Of a stretch of 64,000 nucleotides of DNA, positions 46,124-55,063 are shown in pieces. Both the position numbers and the translations under genes were made by a program. The notes beneath the pieces are model-generated. The model was given only the letters and a program-made list of their open reading frames with translations, had not been told where the DNA came from and ran no database searches. Position 1 is the first letter of the stretch. Every line of letters begins with the position of its first letter. Source of the stretch: JAKAGZ01 sp964412105 (GTDB lineage: Bacteria > Bacteroidota > Ignavibacteria > Ignavibacteriales > Ignavibacteriaceae); NCBI GenBank assembly GCA_964412105.1, contig CAYPNM010000016.1, positions 1-64,000 on the forward strand, written 5' to 3'.

Positions 46124-46957
46124 ATGAACGATGAGGAAAAGAACATATTATTAGAAGAACAAAACAGAATTGAGGATACGATTTCAAAAATCAAACATCG
46201 AATTGCTGTATTTAGCGGAAAGGGCGGAGTAGGAAAAACAACAGTGAGCGTTAATATTGCTTATTCTCTTCGCTTACAGGGATTTTCTGTGGGAATACTT
46301 GATGCCGATATTACGGGACCCAATGTAGCAAAGATGCTTGATGTAAATGATGAGTTATTTGTTAGTGATAAAACCATAATTCCATATGAAAAGTACGGTG
46401 CCAAAATGATTTCTATTGCCGGTTCAATCGGACACGGACAGCCTGTAATTTGGCGTGGCCCTATGCGCTCAAAAATAATCAATCAGTTCTTGGCAGATGT
46501 TGAATGGGGTGAACTTGATTATTTGATTGCAGATTTGCCTCCCGGAACAGGTGATGAAATTTTAACAATAGTTCAGAAAATGAAACCCGATTATGCGGCT
46601 ATTGTGACAACACCGCAGGAGGTTTCTATAATTGATGCCGAGCGTGCTATAAATATGGCTAAAAAACTGGAAATAATTAATATCGGTGTAATTGAAAATA
46701 TGTCGGGATTTGTTTGTCCTCACTGCAGCGCTGTGCTGAATATATTCGGTGAAGGAGGCGGAGAAAGACTGGCTAATGAATTCGACGTTCAATTTCTCGG
46801 CTCAATACCCATCGATATTGATGCACGAATCCTTGGCGATAAGGGAACACCCATCGTGCTGGAAAAGCCGGACTGCGAAGTGTCCTTATCATTTAAATTA
46901 ATTTCCGGTTTAATAAATAACTCTTTTAAGGTAACTGAAAAAGAACCGAGTAGTTGA
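46124..46957 (+). CDS. Mrp/NBP35-family Fe-S cluster carrier ATPase
   Basis: 277 residues. The deviant P-loop GKGGVGKTT is at about 32-40, followed by DADITGPN, the switch DLPPGTGDE and the C-terminal CPHC pair that binds a bridging [4Fe-4S] cluster between two subunits. It carries Fe-S clusters to target proteins in the cytoplasm. In this context it may load the NifX-type protein and radical SAM enzymes of the same gene set, as the Mrp-like ATPases do in ORP operons. Confidence 0.92.
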   Translation: MNDEEKNILLEEQNRIEDTISKIKHRIAVFSGKGGVGKTTVSVNIAYSLRLQGFSVGILDADITGPNVAKMLDVNDELFVSDKTIIPYEKYGAKMISIAGSIGHGQPVIWRGPMRSKIINQFLADVEWGELDYLIADLPPGTGDEILTIVQKMKPDYAAIVTTPQEVSIIDAERAINMAKKLEIINIGVIENMSGFVCPHCSAVLNIFGEGGGERLANEFDVQFLGSIPIDIDARILGDKGTPIVLEKPDCEVSLSFKLISGLINNSFKVTEKEPSS

Positions 46958-47029
46958 AACTAACAATGGTTTAGGAAAAGTGATCTAAAATTATTTCAAT
47001 TAAATAATTGTTTATTAAAAGGCAATACA

Positions 47030-47245
47030 ATGAAGAAAGAGTTCCAAAAGAAACATAAAGCTCCAAAAGGAATTTATGGGGAATATCTTTTAATAATTTT
47101 CGGCGTATTCCTTCTTATTCAACAATGGTTCGCAATTTCTATGATTTGGCCGGTTTTAATAATCGTATTGGGACTCGGGTTTATTTTTATTAGTCATTAT
47201 AAACAAAAACGGAGAGAGAAAAAGTACAATGAACGCAAAACTTAA
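47030..47245 (+). CDS. Small membrane protein
   Basis: 71 residues with two TM helices (about 17-33 and 36-54) between strongly basic ends (KKEFQKKHKAPK and KQKRREKKYNERK). It resembles DUF5668/LiaI-type small membrane proteins but is too short to be sure. The last 17 nt overlap the start of the CGGC gene. Confidence 0.6.
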   Translation: MKKEFQKKHKAPKGIYGEYLLIIFGVFLLIQQWFAISMIWPVLIIVLGLGFIFISHYKQKRREKKYNERKT

Positions 47246-47675
47246 AATTGGCATTATTATCTGCGATAGATATAAAACCTGTGCAGGCGGTAAATGCTTT
47301 AGAGCAATTAAAAACCGCGAAGGCGCATTTGATATTTACAGGAATCAGGATATTGAACTTGTCGGCTATACAACATGTGGCGGTTGTCCGGGCGGGAATA
47401 TCGAATATGCACCAGAAGAAATGAAAAAGAACGGTGTGGATACAATTCACCTGGCAACCGGAATGCTTGTCGGTTATCCACCCTGCCCTTATATCAATTA
47501 TTTTAGGGATTTTATTGAAACAAAGCATGATATAAAAGTAGTCGTAGGTACTCATCCAATACCGGAAAAATATTTCTTAACTCATAAAAAACTAAATACC
47601 TGGAATGCAAATGAGTGGGATGATTTATTAAAACCATCCCTGAAAGATAAAAGTATGCGGCTTGCTTATGATTAA
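47229..47675 (+). CDS. CGGC domain-containing protein
   Basis: 148 residues with the defining CGGC in YTTCGGCPGGN, plus CAGGKCFRA at the N-terminus and YPPCPYIN, giving several conserved Cys that could ligand a metal or Fe-S centre. Function unknown; the family is common in anaerobes near redox genes. Its start lies inside the preceding gene, so it is probably translationally coupled. Confidence 0.85.
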   Translation: MNAKLKIGIIICDRYKTCAGGKCFRAIKNREGAFDIYRNQDIELVGYTTCGGCPGGNIEYAPEEMKKNGVDTIHLATGMLVGYPPCPYINYFRDFIETKHDIKVVVGTHPIPEKYFLTHKKLNTWNANEWDDLLKPSLKDKSMRLAYD

Positions 47676-47706
47676 CTAGTTATGTTCTGATTAGGAGGCA
47701 ATTAAG

Positions 47707-48657
47707 ATGATTGTTTTTGGTCCTATTCCTTCAAGAAGATTAGGAAGAAGTCTTGGAATAAATAACATACCGCCAAAGGTATGTTCGTACTCGTGCGTTT
47801 ATTGTCAGGTGGGAATAACAGATTCAATGTCTGTTCATAGACGGAATTTCTTCCCTCCTGAAGAAATTTTCAATGAAGTAAAGGATCGCGTTTCACAACT
47901 GCATAAAGCAGGTGAAAAGATTGACTATTTTTCTTTTGTTCCAGATGGTGAACCTACCCTTGATATTAATCTTGGAAGTACAATTGAAAAACTGAAAACT
48001 TTTAACATCAAGATAGCAGTAATTACTAACTCCTCCCTTCTATGGGATGATACTGTAAAAAGAGATTTAATGCACGCAGATTGGATTTGCGTAAAAATTG
48101 ACACTGTGAACAGTAAGATTTGGCATAGGATTAATCGTCCTCATAATCAGCTTGATTTTTCAAATATAATTAAGGGCATTGAAGAATTTGCATCCTCGTA
48201 TAAAGGGATATTATGTACCGAGACCATGTTAATAAGAGAAGTTAATGATAACAGGCAGTCAATAAATGAAACGGCACAGCTAATCAGTAGAGTAAATCCT
48301 GCCAGGGCCTTTATATTGACTCCTGTTCGTCCGCCAGCTGAAAATTGGGTAAAAGCTCCTGATAAAGACGATCTTAACACGGCGGGAAGGATATTTAATA
48401 GTTATGGCATAAAAGCGGAATTATTAGCATCAAGTGAAGAAGTCAATTTTACTTATTCATCTAATGTTGAAAACGAGCTTCTCAGCATCATTGCAGTACA
48501 TCCTATGAAAGAAGATGCTATTAAAGAATTTTTATCGAAAGCTAATTCAAATTGGGATCTAATAGAACAGCTTATAGAAAATAAGAAAATTAAAAAGATA
48601 GATTATTCCGGATCCTCTTTTTTTGTAAAATATGAACGAAAGGAAGTAATAAAATGA
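47707..48657 (+). CDS. Radical SAM protein (copy 1 of a paralogous pair)
   Basis: 316 residues. The N-terminal FGPIPSRRLGRSLGINN leads to the cluster motif CSYSCVYC (C-x3-C-x2-C), then FVPDGEPTLD for SAM binding and a TPVRPPAENW segment. The C-terminal 70 residues look like a small winged-helix. The family acts on unknown substrates. It ends in an ATGA overlap with the NifX-type gene, so the two are coupled. The paralogue at 57133 is the same length and close throughout. Confidence 0.9.
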   Translation: MIVFGPIPSRRLGRSLGINNIPPKVCSYSCVYCQVGITDSMSVHRRNFFPPEEIFNEVKDRVSQLHKAGEKIDYFSFVPDGEPTLDINLGSTIEKLKTFNIKIAVITNSSLLWDDTVKRDLMHADWICVKIDTVNSKIWHRINRPHNQLDFSNIIKGIEEFASSYKGILCTETMLIREVNDNRQSINETAQLISRVNPARAFILTPVRPPAENWVKAPDKDDLNTAGRIFNSYGIKAELLASSEEVNFTYSSNVENELLSIIAVHPMKEDAIKEFLSKANSNWDLIEQLIENKKIKKIDYSGSSFFVKYERKEVIK

Positions 48658-48974
48658 AAATAGCAGTACCATCAATGGGTAATTCAACTAAATCAGATGT
48701 AAGCAACAAGCTGGGTCGCTGCAGTTATATTGTAACCTATGATACTAAAAGCAAGAAATATTCTGCAACGCCAAATCCGGGATCACATTTGCCGGATGGT
48801 TCAGGACCTATGGTTGCAGAAGTTATCATTAATTCAGGTGCTGACACACTTTTATCGATGGAAGTGGGAATGAAGGCTTATTCCGTTTTAGCTAAGGCGC
48901 GTATTAATATCCACCTTCTGAAATCTAAAGGTACTGTAAAATCCATAATAGAAAAATTTATAAAAAACAATTAG
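48654..48974 (+). CDS. NifX/NifB-type (dinitrogenase Fe-Mo cofactor, ORP-like) protein
   Basis: 106 residues. It starts MKIAVPSMG, as in the Fe-Mo cofactor-binding / MTH1175 family, with SNKLGRCSYIVTYDT and the C-terminal INSGADTLLSMEVGMKAY. Family members hold metal-sulfur clusters non-covalently; the orange protein of Desulfovibrio holds a Mo-Cu cluster. Coupled to the radical SAM gene upstream and 9 nt from the decarboxylase gene. No nitrogenase structural gene is in the window, so nitrogen fixation is not implied. Confidence 0.85.
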   Translation: MKIAVPSMGNSTKSDVSNKLGRCSYIVTYDTKSKKYSATPNPGSHLPDGSGPMVAEVIINSGADTLLSMEVGMKAYSVLAKARINIHLLKSKGTVKSIIEKFIKNN

Positions 48975-48983
48975 GGATAAAGA

Positions 48984-49529
48984 ATGTATGTGCCCACAAA
49001 AATATTTTTTACCAAAGGAGTAGGTAAACATAAAGATTATCTCAGCTCTTTTGAGGTCGCTCTGAGAAGTGCCGGAATTGAAAAATGCAACCTGGTTTCG
49101 GTTAGTAGCATCTTCCCTCCCAATTGTAAAAGAATTACTAAAGAGGAAGGCTTAAAAGAAATTCAGGCCGGAGAAATTACTTTTGCTGTAATGGCCAGAA
49201 ATTCCACAAATGAACCCAACAGGTTAATTGCGGCCTCCATAGGAGCTGCAATACCTGCGGAAAAATCTAATTATGGGTATTTATCGGAATATCATCCATT
49301 TGGAGTAAAAGAAAAACTTGCTGGAGATTACGCTGAAGACCTTGCCGCACAAATGCTGGCAACGACTCTCGGGGTTGAATTTGACGCGGAAGCCGATTGG
49401 AATGAAAGAGAAGAAGTATTCAAAATGTCCGATAAAATTGTTAAAACTTTTAATATAACTCAAACGGCCGAAGGTGACAAAACAGGTTTATGGACTACAG
49501 TAATTGCAGCAGCTGTTCTTTTACCATAA
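48984..49529 (+). CDS. Pyruvoyl-dependent arginine decarboxylase
   Basis: 181 residues. The self-cleavage site is at Ser41-Ser42 in LVSVSSIFPP, where the second Ser becomes the pyruvoyl group. GVGKHKDYLSSFEVALRSAGI at the N-terminus and IGAAIPAEKSNYGYLSEYHPFG are typical. It converts arginine to agmatine plus CO2. It sits 9 nt after the NifX-type gene inside a cluster otherwise devoted to metal-sulfur chemistry, with no other polyamine gene nearby, which is odd. Acid resistance or polyamine supply are the known roles. Confidence 0.88.
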   Translation: MYVPTKIFFTKGVGKHKDYLSSFEVALRSAGIEKCNLVSVSSIFPPNCKRITKEEGLKEIQAGEITFAVMARNSTNEPNRLIAASIGAAIPAEKSNYGYLSEYHPFGVKEKLAGDYAEDLAAQMLATTLGVEFDAEADWNEREEVFKMSDKIVKTFNITQTAEGDKTGLWTTVIAAAVLLP

Positions 49530-49564
49530 TATAAAAAATTGTAAATCTTTCTCTGGAGGTAGAA

Positions 49565-50863
49565 ATGGAAAGATATTACATAGATCCCAATTCCCTCTAT
49601 AGATTACCCTGGACAAAGCCCGATAATGGCATTACCTGGCTTGAACCAACCGCACAATGCAATTTAAATTGCTATGGTTGCTACAGAAAAAATACTAAAA
49701 ATTCCCACAAGCCTCTGGATGAAGTCAAACACGAATTGGATTTCTTTCAATCGGTTAGAAAATCTGATTGTATCTCCATAGCCGGAGGCGATCCGCTTTT
49801 ATATCCCGATATAGTTGATCTTGTAGCAGATATAAAATCGAGAGGACTTAAGCCCATTATAAATACCAATGGAATCGCATTGACGAATGAACTCCTCGAC
49901 GATCTAAAAAAAGCAGGCGTATTTGGATTTACATTTCACATAGACAGCAAACAAGGCAGAGGCAGAGAGCAAAAATGGCTGAATAAAAATGAAGTGGAAC
50001 TAAATGAGCTGCGTCTTTATTATGCCGAAATGCTCGCTGCTAAGGGCAATATAGCTTGTTCATTTAATTCCACAGTTTACGAAGATACCATTCAGTACAT
50101 TCCTGATTTGGTAGAGTGGGCCCAAAAGCATATCGATATAGTCCATACAATGGTATTTATTCTATTCAGATATATAACGCCGGATACACCATATGATTTT
50201 TATGCGGCGGACAAGAAAATAATTTGGAATGATATTCATTATCACAGCAACAAAACAGAGATAACAGATTTGATGGCAAATGATGTTGTGAAAATAATCA
50301 GGGAAAAATTTCCGGATTTTTCTCCGGCTGCATTTTTAAATGGAACAGCCAAATCTGATCATTTTAAATGGTTACTATCAGAAAGGATCGGAAACAAAAA
50401 TAAGATTTTCGGCTATGCTGGAGACAAATTTTTGGAGTTAGTAATGACATTATATCACTATAGGAAAAACAAATACCTGTCATATGCTTCTCCAAAAACT
50501 CTGAGTTTGGGAAGATTAACATTGTTTAATACTTGGCTTTTAGACAAAGGAATCAAAAAAGCACTAAAAAATTATTTGATGCATTTGTCTGTCAATCCGT
50601 TTAGAATTTTTAAGAAAGTTTACATGCAGTCAATAATGATTATTCAGCCTGTTGACCTAATGGCAAACGGAGATCAAAGTATGTGCGACGGTTGCCCCGA
50701 TATTACATACTGGAAGGATAAGGATGGTACCGAAAAACTTGTATGGTCATGCAGGCTTGAAGAGTTAATGCAGTATGATAATTTCTTAAGAATGGTTCCT
50801 AAAAAAGAAGAAAAATTAAAAACTGTTTCTGAGAGTGATAATGCTTCAGTAATTGAAAGATAG
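49565..50863 (+). CDS. Radical SAM protein with B12-independent SPASM-like tail
   Basis: 432 residues with the cluster motif CNLNCYGC at about residues 36-43 after ITWLEPTAQ, then ISIAGGDPLLYPD for SAM binding. The C-terminal region has more Cys (SMCDGCPDITYWK and WSCRLEEL) that could hold an auxiliary cluster. Substrate unknown. GGAGG ribosome site. Likely co-transcribed with the neighbours on both sides. Confidence 0.87.
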   Translation: MERYYIDPNSLYRLPWTKPDNGITWLEPTAQCNLNCYGCYRKNTKNSHKPLDEVKHELDFFQSVRKSDCISIAGGDPLLYPDIVDLVADIKSRGLKPIINTNGIALTNELLDDLKKAGVFGFTFHIDSKQGRGREQKWLNKNEVELNELRLYYAEMLAAKGNIACSFNSTVYEDTIQYIPDLVEWAQKHIDIVHTMVFILFRYITPDTPYDFYAADKKIIWNDIHYHSNKTEITDLMANDVVKIIREKFPDFSPAAFLNGTAKSDHFKWLLSERIGNKNKIFGYAGDKFLELVMTLYHYRKNKYLSYASPKTLSLGRLTLFNTWLLDKGIKKALKNYLMHLSVNPFRIFKKVYMQSIMIIQPVDLMANGDQSMCDGCPDITYWKDKDGTEKLVWSCRLEELMQYDNFLRMVPKKEEKLKTVSESDNASVIER

Positions 50864-50916
50864 TAAAAGCGATAATCTATTTAATTTACTAGAAATAGAA
50901 ATAGGTTAATAATAAG

Positions 50917-51735
50917 ATGAAGATTCTTGAAAATAAAAGGATTTTGGTTTGCGGAAAAGGCGGCAGTGGTAAAAGCTCGGTTGTTTCGCTATTAGGAAAA
51001 TCATTGTTAAAAAAAGGCTACCGGCTAATATTGCTGGATGCTGATGCTTCCAATCCTGGCGGGTTATTTCGATTGTTATCTGACAAAAATGCCCCTCCCA
51101 AACCTTTAATTGATTTTTTTGGAGGAAGAGAAAAAGTTACATGTCCTACCGATGATCCTTCTCCGCTTACAAGGATTAATAACAACTTAGCTATAATTGA
51201 AAATGCTATGGATTTATCGGAAATCTCAGAAGAATATACCCTGAAGAAAAAAAATCTCACTCTGTATCAAATAGGAAAAATTAAAGAAGCTTGTGAAGGG
51301 TGTGATGGGCCAATGTCAAAAGTTGCCCGTGATTTTATTGTTAAGGGCAACTTTGTAACATTAATCGATATTGAAGCAGGAATTGAGCATTTCGGCAGAG
51401 GTGTTGAGAAAAATGTTGATGTAATCCTCATAATAGTCGATCCAACATTTGAATCATTTGTAATAGCGGAAATTATTGCAAATATGTCTTCGTATTTTGG
51501 AGAGAAAAAAGTGTTGGCAATCTTAAACAAGGTTGATTCGAAAGACACCAATTTGATTATGCAAAAGTCTTTAAAGAAAAGAAAGGTCGGTTATCTCGGC
51601 AGCATTAGTTATGACAAAAAAATTAATAAAGCAGGATTTGAGGGTAAGATAATCCCAAAATGCAAAGCTGAGAACCAGGTTGACATAATTATAAATAAAC
51701 TTGAAAAATTATTCGGTACAAAAAATAAAATATGA
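50917..51735 (+). CDS. CooC/MinD-type ATPase for metal-cluster assembly
   Basis: 272 residues. GKGGSGKSS (deviant P-loop with signature Lys) follows a short strand, with LLDADASNP as switch I and DIEAGIEHFGRG as switch II. The CEGCDG segment has a Cys pair as in CooC-type ATPases that bind Ni or Fe-S at the dimer interface. Probably works with the Mrp protein in building or inserting a cluster. Related ATPases accompany ORP genes. Confidence 0.88.
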   Translation: MKILENKRILVCGKGGSGKSSVVSLLGKSLLKKGYRLILLDADASNPGGLFRLLSDKNAPPKPLIDFFGGREKVTCPTDDPSPLTRINNNLAIIENAMDLSEISEEYTLKKKNLTLYQIGKIKEACEGCDGPMSKVARDFIVKGNFVTLIDIEAGIEHFGRGVEKNVDVILIIVDPTFESFVIAEIIANMSSYFGEKKVLAILNKVDSKDTNLIMQKSLKKRKVGYLGSISYDKKINKAGFEGKIIPKCKAENQVDIIINKLEKLFGTKNKI

Positions 51736-51837
51736 ATAAAAGATATAAATTGATGATAGGTTAAGAAAACGTAATTAATGCAATATGCTTTTATTAATTA
51801 TAAATATTTTTTTTTAATAGTAAAGAGAGGTAAAGAA

Positions 51838-53691
51838 TTGGAATTTAGAAATCAATTTATTATGCCACCCCTTAAACTTGGTTATAGTGCTGGTGACGGT
51901 CTTGTCAATCAAAGACATTTGGATTTTTATAATCTTCGCAGTAAACATATTGGAGCTGTAACATTAGAACCACTTTATATGGATTCGGGCCTTAGAGAAA
52001 TACCAAACCAGCTTGGAATTGATAACGATGATAAGATTGAAGGTCTGGCAAAGCTTATCAGTTTGATCCATACTAATGGTTCAAAAGCTATTGCTCATCT
52101 TAATCATCCTGGAAGGATGTCCAATCCAAATTTGCCGGGAAATTATTTTATTTCATCTACCGATAAAGCTTGTGAAAATGGCGGCGCAACTCCAGCGATA
52201 ATGGACAGGAAAATAATGGACAATGTAATTGATTTATTTACTGCTTCAGCTAAAAGATCTGTTGAATGTGGTTTTGATATTATTGAAATCCAATTTGGAC
52301 ATGGTTATCTTCTTTCACAGTTTATTTCTCCTGCCGTTAATGATCGTACAGACGATTATGGTGGAAGTCTCAGCAACAGGTTAAAGTTCCCTTTGGAAGT
52401 ATTTCAAGCTGTCCGTAATTCTGTTAATGTCCCTATAATTGCGCGCATTAGCGGTGATGAAATGATTCCTTCCGGATTTCATATAGATGATATGATTAAT
52501 TTTTCACTATTGCTTGAACAAAATGGAATCGACGCAGTTCATGTTTCCGCAGGTTCGGTATGTTCAACACCTCCCTGGTTCTTTCAGCATATGTTCATCC
52601 CAAAAGGTAAAACGTGGGAGCTTGCCGATATAATTAAAAACAAAGTAAACATTCCCGTAATTTTTGTCGGAAGAATTAATTCGATAAAAGATATTAACCA
52701 CATAAAAGAAAAATATGCAGCCGATTTTATAGCAATTGGAAGAGCAATGGTTGCGGATCCAGATTTTATAGGTAAATATTTAAATAAAGTAGATGGCCTT
52801 ATCCGTCCTTGTCTAGCTTGTGCCGATGGATGTCTCGGAGGTGTAAAGAATGGGAAAGGATTAAGTTGTGTCGTAAACCCTTTGGTTAATACTGATTATC
52901 CTGGAATAAGAAAATCCAATGCTCTTAAAAGAATTGCAGTGGTAGGCGGAGGTCTTGCCGGGATGGAAGCGGCGATTACTTTGAAAGAGCGCGGCCATCA
53001 AGTAGAACTTTTTGAAAAAAATAAATTAGGCGGGCAGTTCAATCTTGCAAGTTTACCACCGAATAAGGAAGTCTTAAAAGAATTAGTTGATTACTTTGCT
53101 ACCGAAATTGATTTGCAGAAAATAAAATTGGTGCATAAGGAAGCAATGAAAACCGATTTTGAGAATGGGAACTATGATGCAGTAATTATGGCTACTGGTG
53201 CGGTGCCCGATATTCCTCCAATAAAAGGATTAAAGGATTTTTACTGGACAGAATTTTTAAATGATGAAGACTTGCCTCACGGACAAAAAGTACTGGTGAT
53301 CGGCGGCGGTTTAATCGGGCTTGAAGTTGCTTCAAAGCTTGTTGATGGAGATAATTCTGTAACTATCGTAGAAGTAATGGATGAAATTGGCCGAGGTATG
53401 GAAATGATTGAAAAAGCAATGACTCTTAAAAAATTAAGGTCAAAAAATATTGATATATTTTTAAACCATAAAGTTGTTGAAGTGAAAGGCTCAAAAGTTC
53501 TTTTAGAAGGAAAAGATGAGAACAAAGTTATTGACGGTATAGATAAAATTGTTATAACAACCGGAATGAAAAGTTATGTACCTTTTGAATCTGCCGGAAA
53601 ATCGTCCTTCTATTTTATTGGTGATGCTAAAGAAATTGGGAAAGCACAGGATGCTATTCATAATGCGTACAAACTGGCTGTAACAATATAG
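51838..53691 (+). CDS. NADH:flavin oxidoreductase, old-yellow-enzyme / 2,4-dienoyl-CoA reductase type
   Basis: About 617 residues from TTG 51838, which has AGAGAGG 7 nt upstream; the ATG at 51778 adds 20 residues that look unlike the family. The N-terminal FMN TIM barrel has HLNHPGRMS, FGHGYLLSQFISP and NDRTDDYGG. The Fe-S motif is CLACADGCLGG plus a later Cys. The C-terminal FAD and NAD domains have VVGGGLAGMEAA and VIGGGLIGLEVA. It uses NAD(P)H to reduce an unsaturated carbonyl or similar compound, or feeds electrons to other partners. Confidence 0.88.
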   Translation: MEFRNQFIMPPLKLGYSAGDGLVNQRHLDFYNLRSKHIGAVTLEPLYMDSGLREIPNQLGIDNDDKIEGLAKLISLIHTNGSKAIAHLNHPGRMSNPNLPGNYFISSTDKACENGGATPAIMDRKIMDNVIDLFTASAKRSVECGFDIIEIQFGHGYLLSQFISPAVNDRTDDYGGSLSNRLKFPLEVFQAVRNSVNVPIIARISGDEMIPSGFHIDDMINFSLLLEQNGIDAVHVSAGSVCSTPPWFFQHMFIPKGKTWELADIIKNKVNIPVIFVGRINSIKDINHIKEKYAADFIAIGRAMVADPDFIGKYLNKVDGLIRPCLACADGCLGGVKNGKGLSCVVNPLVNTDYPGIRKSNALKRIAVVGGGLAGMEAAITLKERGHQVELFEKNKLGGQFNLASLPPNKEVLKELVDYFATEIDLQKIKLVHKEAMKTDFENGNYDAVIMATGAVPDIPPIKGLKDFYWTEFLNDEDLPHGQKVLVIGGGLIGLEVASKLVDGDNSVTIVEVMDEIGRGMEMIEKAMTLKKLRSKNIDIFLNHKVVEVKGSKVLLEGKDENKVIDGIDKIVITTGMKSYVPFESAGKSSFYFIGDAKEIGKAQDAIHNAYKLAVTI

Positions 53692-53740
53692 TCAAGTTTG
53701 CTGTTATAAATTCTTAAAATATATAATTCAGGAGGAGCAA

Positions 53741-53989
53741 ATGGATGCAACATGTAAAAGAGCATTCCTTATAATTTTCGGCTTACCTTCGTTTTTATTT
53801 CTTGTGTTTGCGTGGATTCTATTTGGTAATGAAAAAATCGGAGTAGGACGGTTCGGTGGAGTTTTTGATGATCTCGGTTTTATGTTGCTCCCAACGATTC
53901 TATACTTAATTGTTGGGGGGATTATTGATATAGCTCTATTTAAAGGTTCGCTGTTTAATTGCCGGGAAAAGAAAACCACAAAAAAGTAA
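53741..53989 (+). CDS. Small membrane protein
   Basis: 82 residues with TM helices at about 8-27 and 47-68 and a basic, Cys-containing tail (NCREKKTTKK). A GGAGGAG ribosome site supports the start. Family not recognised. It is the last gene of the run that begins at the Mrp gene. Confidence 0.6.
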   Translation: MDATCKRAFLIIFGLPSFLFLVFAWILFGNEKIGVGRFGGVFDDLGFMLLPTILYLIVGGIIDIALFKGSLFNCREKKTTKK

Positions 53990-54080
53990 TTCATATTTTT
54001 GTAATTAAAATGGTTTTCAGATTTCACGACTTAAAATTGATTCATAATGCAATATTATTTTTTACCGGAGGTTTTACTAT

Positions 54081-54400
54081 GCCTCAAATAAGAAATCAGA
54101 ATAACTGTAAAGTCGAATAAGTTAAAATCAAAATTATTTGTGATAATAATTCCTTTCTGAAAGATTTGCAATTCGATTGAGGCTTTTACAGCATTATTTA
54201 TTAAATATTCCGATTGTGAAAAACTTAAAAAGTTGTTACAATTTTAATTTTGTTTTAATAATATCCCTGCAAGAATTAAAATTATGGGAATATAAAAAGA
54301 CATAGAATTAAATTACTTGACAATGCTTTTTGATCGGAGCTACCATATCAAAATTTTGTTATAGGAACAGGAATTACAATAATAACAGAACTGAAAAGAA
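54081..54400 (+). pseudogene. Decayed metallo-beta-lactamase-fold gene
   Basis: After a good GGAGG site, ATGCCTCAAATA opens a 13-codon frame. Reading through its stop gives VKIKIICDNNSFLKDLQFD, stop, GF, which lines up with VSITVIYDNNPFLKDLQTD-W-GF of the intact MBL protein at 60593. The stops fall at a Tyr and a Trp of that copy. Near 54350-54390 the frame reads NFVIGTGITII, like the end of the intact protein (NYVEIGTGKVIKI). About 480 bp of the middle is missing, including the metal-binding HxHxDH. This explains the otherwise empty 53990-54502 gap. Confidence 0.6.
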
Positions 54401-54502
54401 TTTGGTAGAAACTAAGCAGACTTAGTTGTCGCTATCACTTTGATTTTAGCAATTAGTTTAGCACTGTTTACGAAGTTTATTTTTTTAATAATATGAAAAT
54501 TT

Positions 54503-54979
54503 TTATACAGCCTGAGTTTGTATAATGCATTCTTCGAATTCTTTCATCGCATTGATATACCTTTGAAAATAAACTTTAGCCAAGTATGATAAAACAATAA
54601 ATTCACTTTTATTCTCTTTAATTATGTCTAGGAATATTTTTGCATCAAGTACCATTATTTTAGATGGTTTTACGGTTAGCGCTCTGGTTATATATCTTTT
54701 AACACCAAAAAGTAAATTTGATCCGAATAATTCACCCTGGTTAAGAATCTTATCTATTTCCAATGAAAAGTATTCAATACTCATATCGCTATTACTTGGA
54801 ATTCTAAGTGAGACTTCACCTTCTAATAAAATGAACAAATTTTTTGCTTCTTGCTTTCGATCATAGATGATCTGGTTTTCTCCGAAATCCTTAATAATAG
54901 CAATTTCGCTTAGCTCATCAATTTGGTTCGAAGTTAAAAGAGAAAATATTTCTTTCTTTTCGATATCAAATCTTTTCAT
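54503..54979 (-). CDS. Cyclic-nucleotide-binding domain protein without DNA-binding domain
   Basis: 158 residues, one Crp/Fnr-type beta-roll (IIYDRKQEAKNLFILLEGEVSL, then LNQGELFGSNLLFG) and a C-terminal helix, but no helix-turn-helix. The phosphate-binding Arg is not obvious. It may sense a ligand and act on another protein. It lies beside the NifX-type gene and sigma-54 activator on the same strand. Confidence 0.8.
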   Translation of the reverse strand: MKRFDIEKKEIFSLLTSNQIDELSEIAIIKDFGENQIIYDRKQEAKNLFILLEGEVSLRIPSNSDMSIEYFSLEIDKILNQGELFGSNLLFGVKRYITRALTVKPSKIMVLDAKIFLDIIKENKSEFIVLSYLAKVYFQRYINAMKEFEECIIQTQAV

Positions 54980-55063
54980 GATAAACCTCGCAATTATTTT
55001 TATTTAGCTATATTAATATTGTATAAATAGTTGTTCGTTTAGTATCTATTTCTAAACTTGATA

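Noticed and set aside
48654..48974. Nitrogen-fixation gene cluster
   Set aside because: NifX-type domains alone do not show nitrogenase; no nifHDK is present in the window.
54081..54240. Stop-codon recoding (TGA as Trp) in the MBL remnant
   Set aside because: A TAA also interrupts it and the metal-binding middle is deleted, so decay is simpler.
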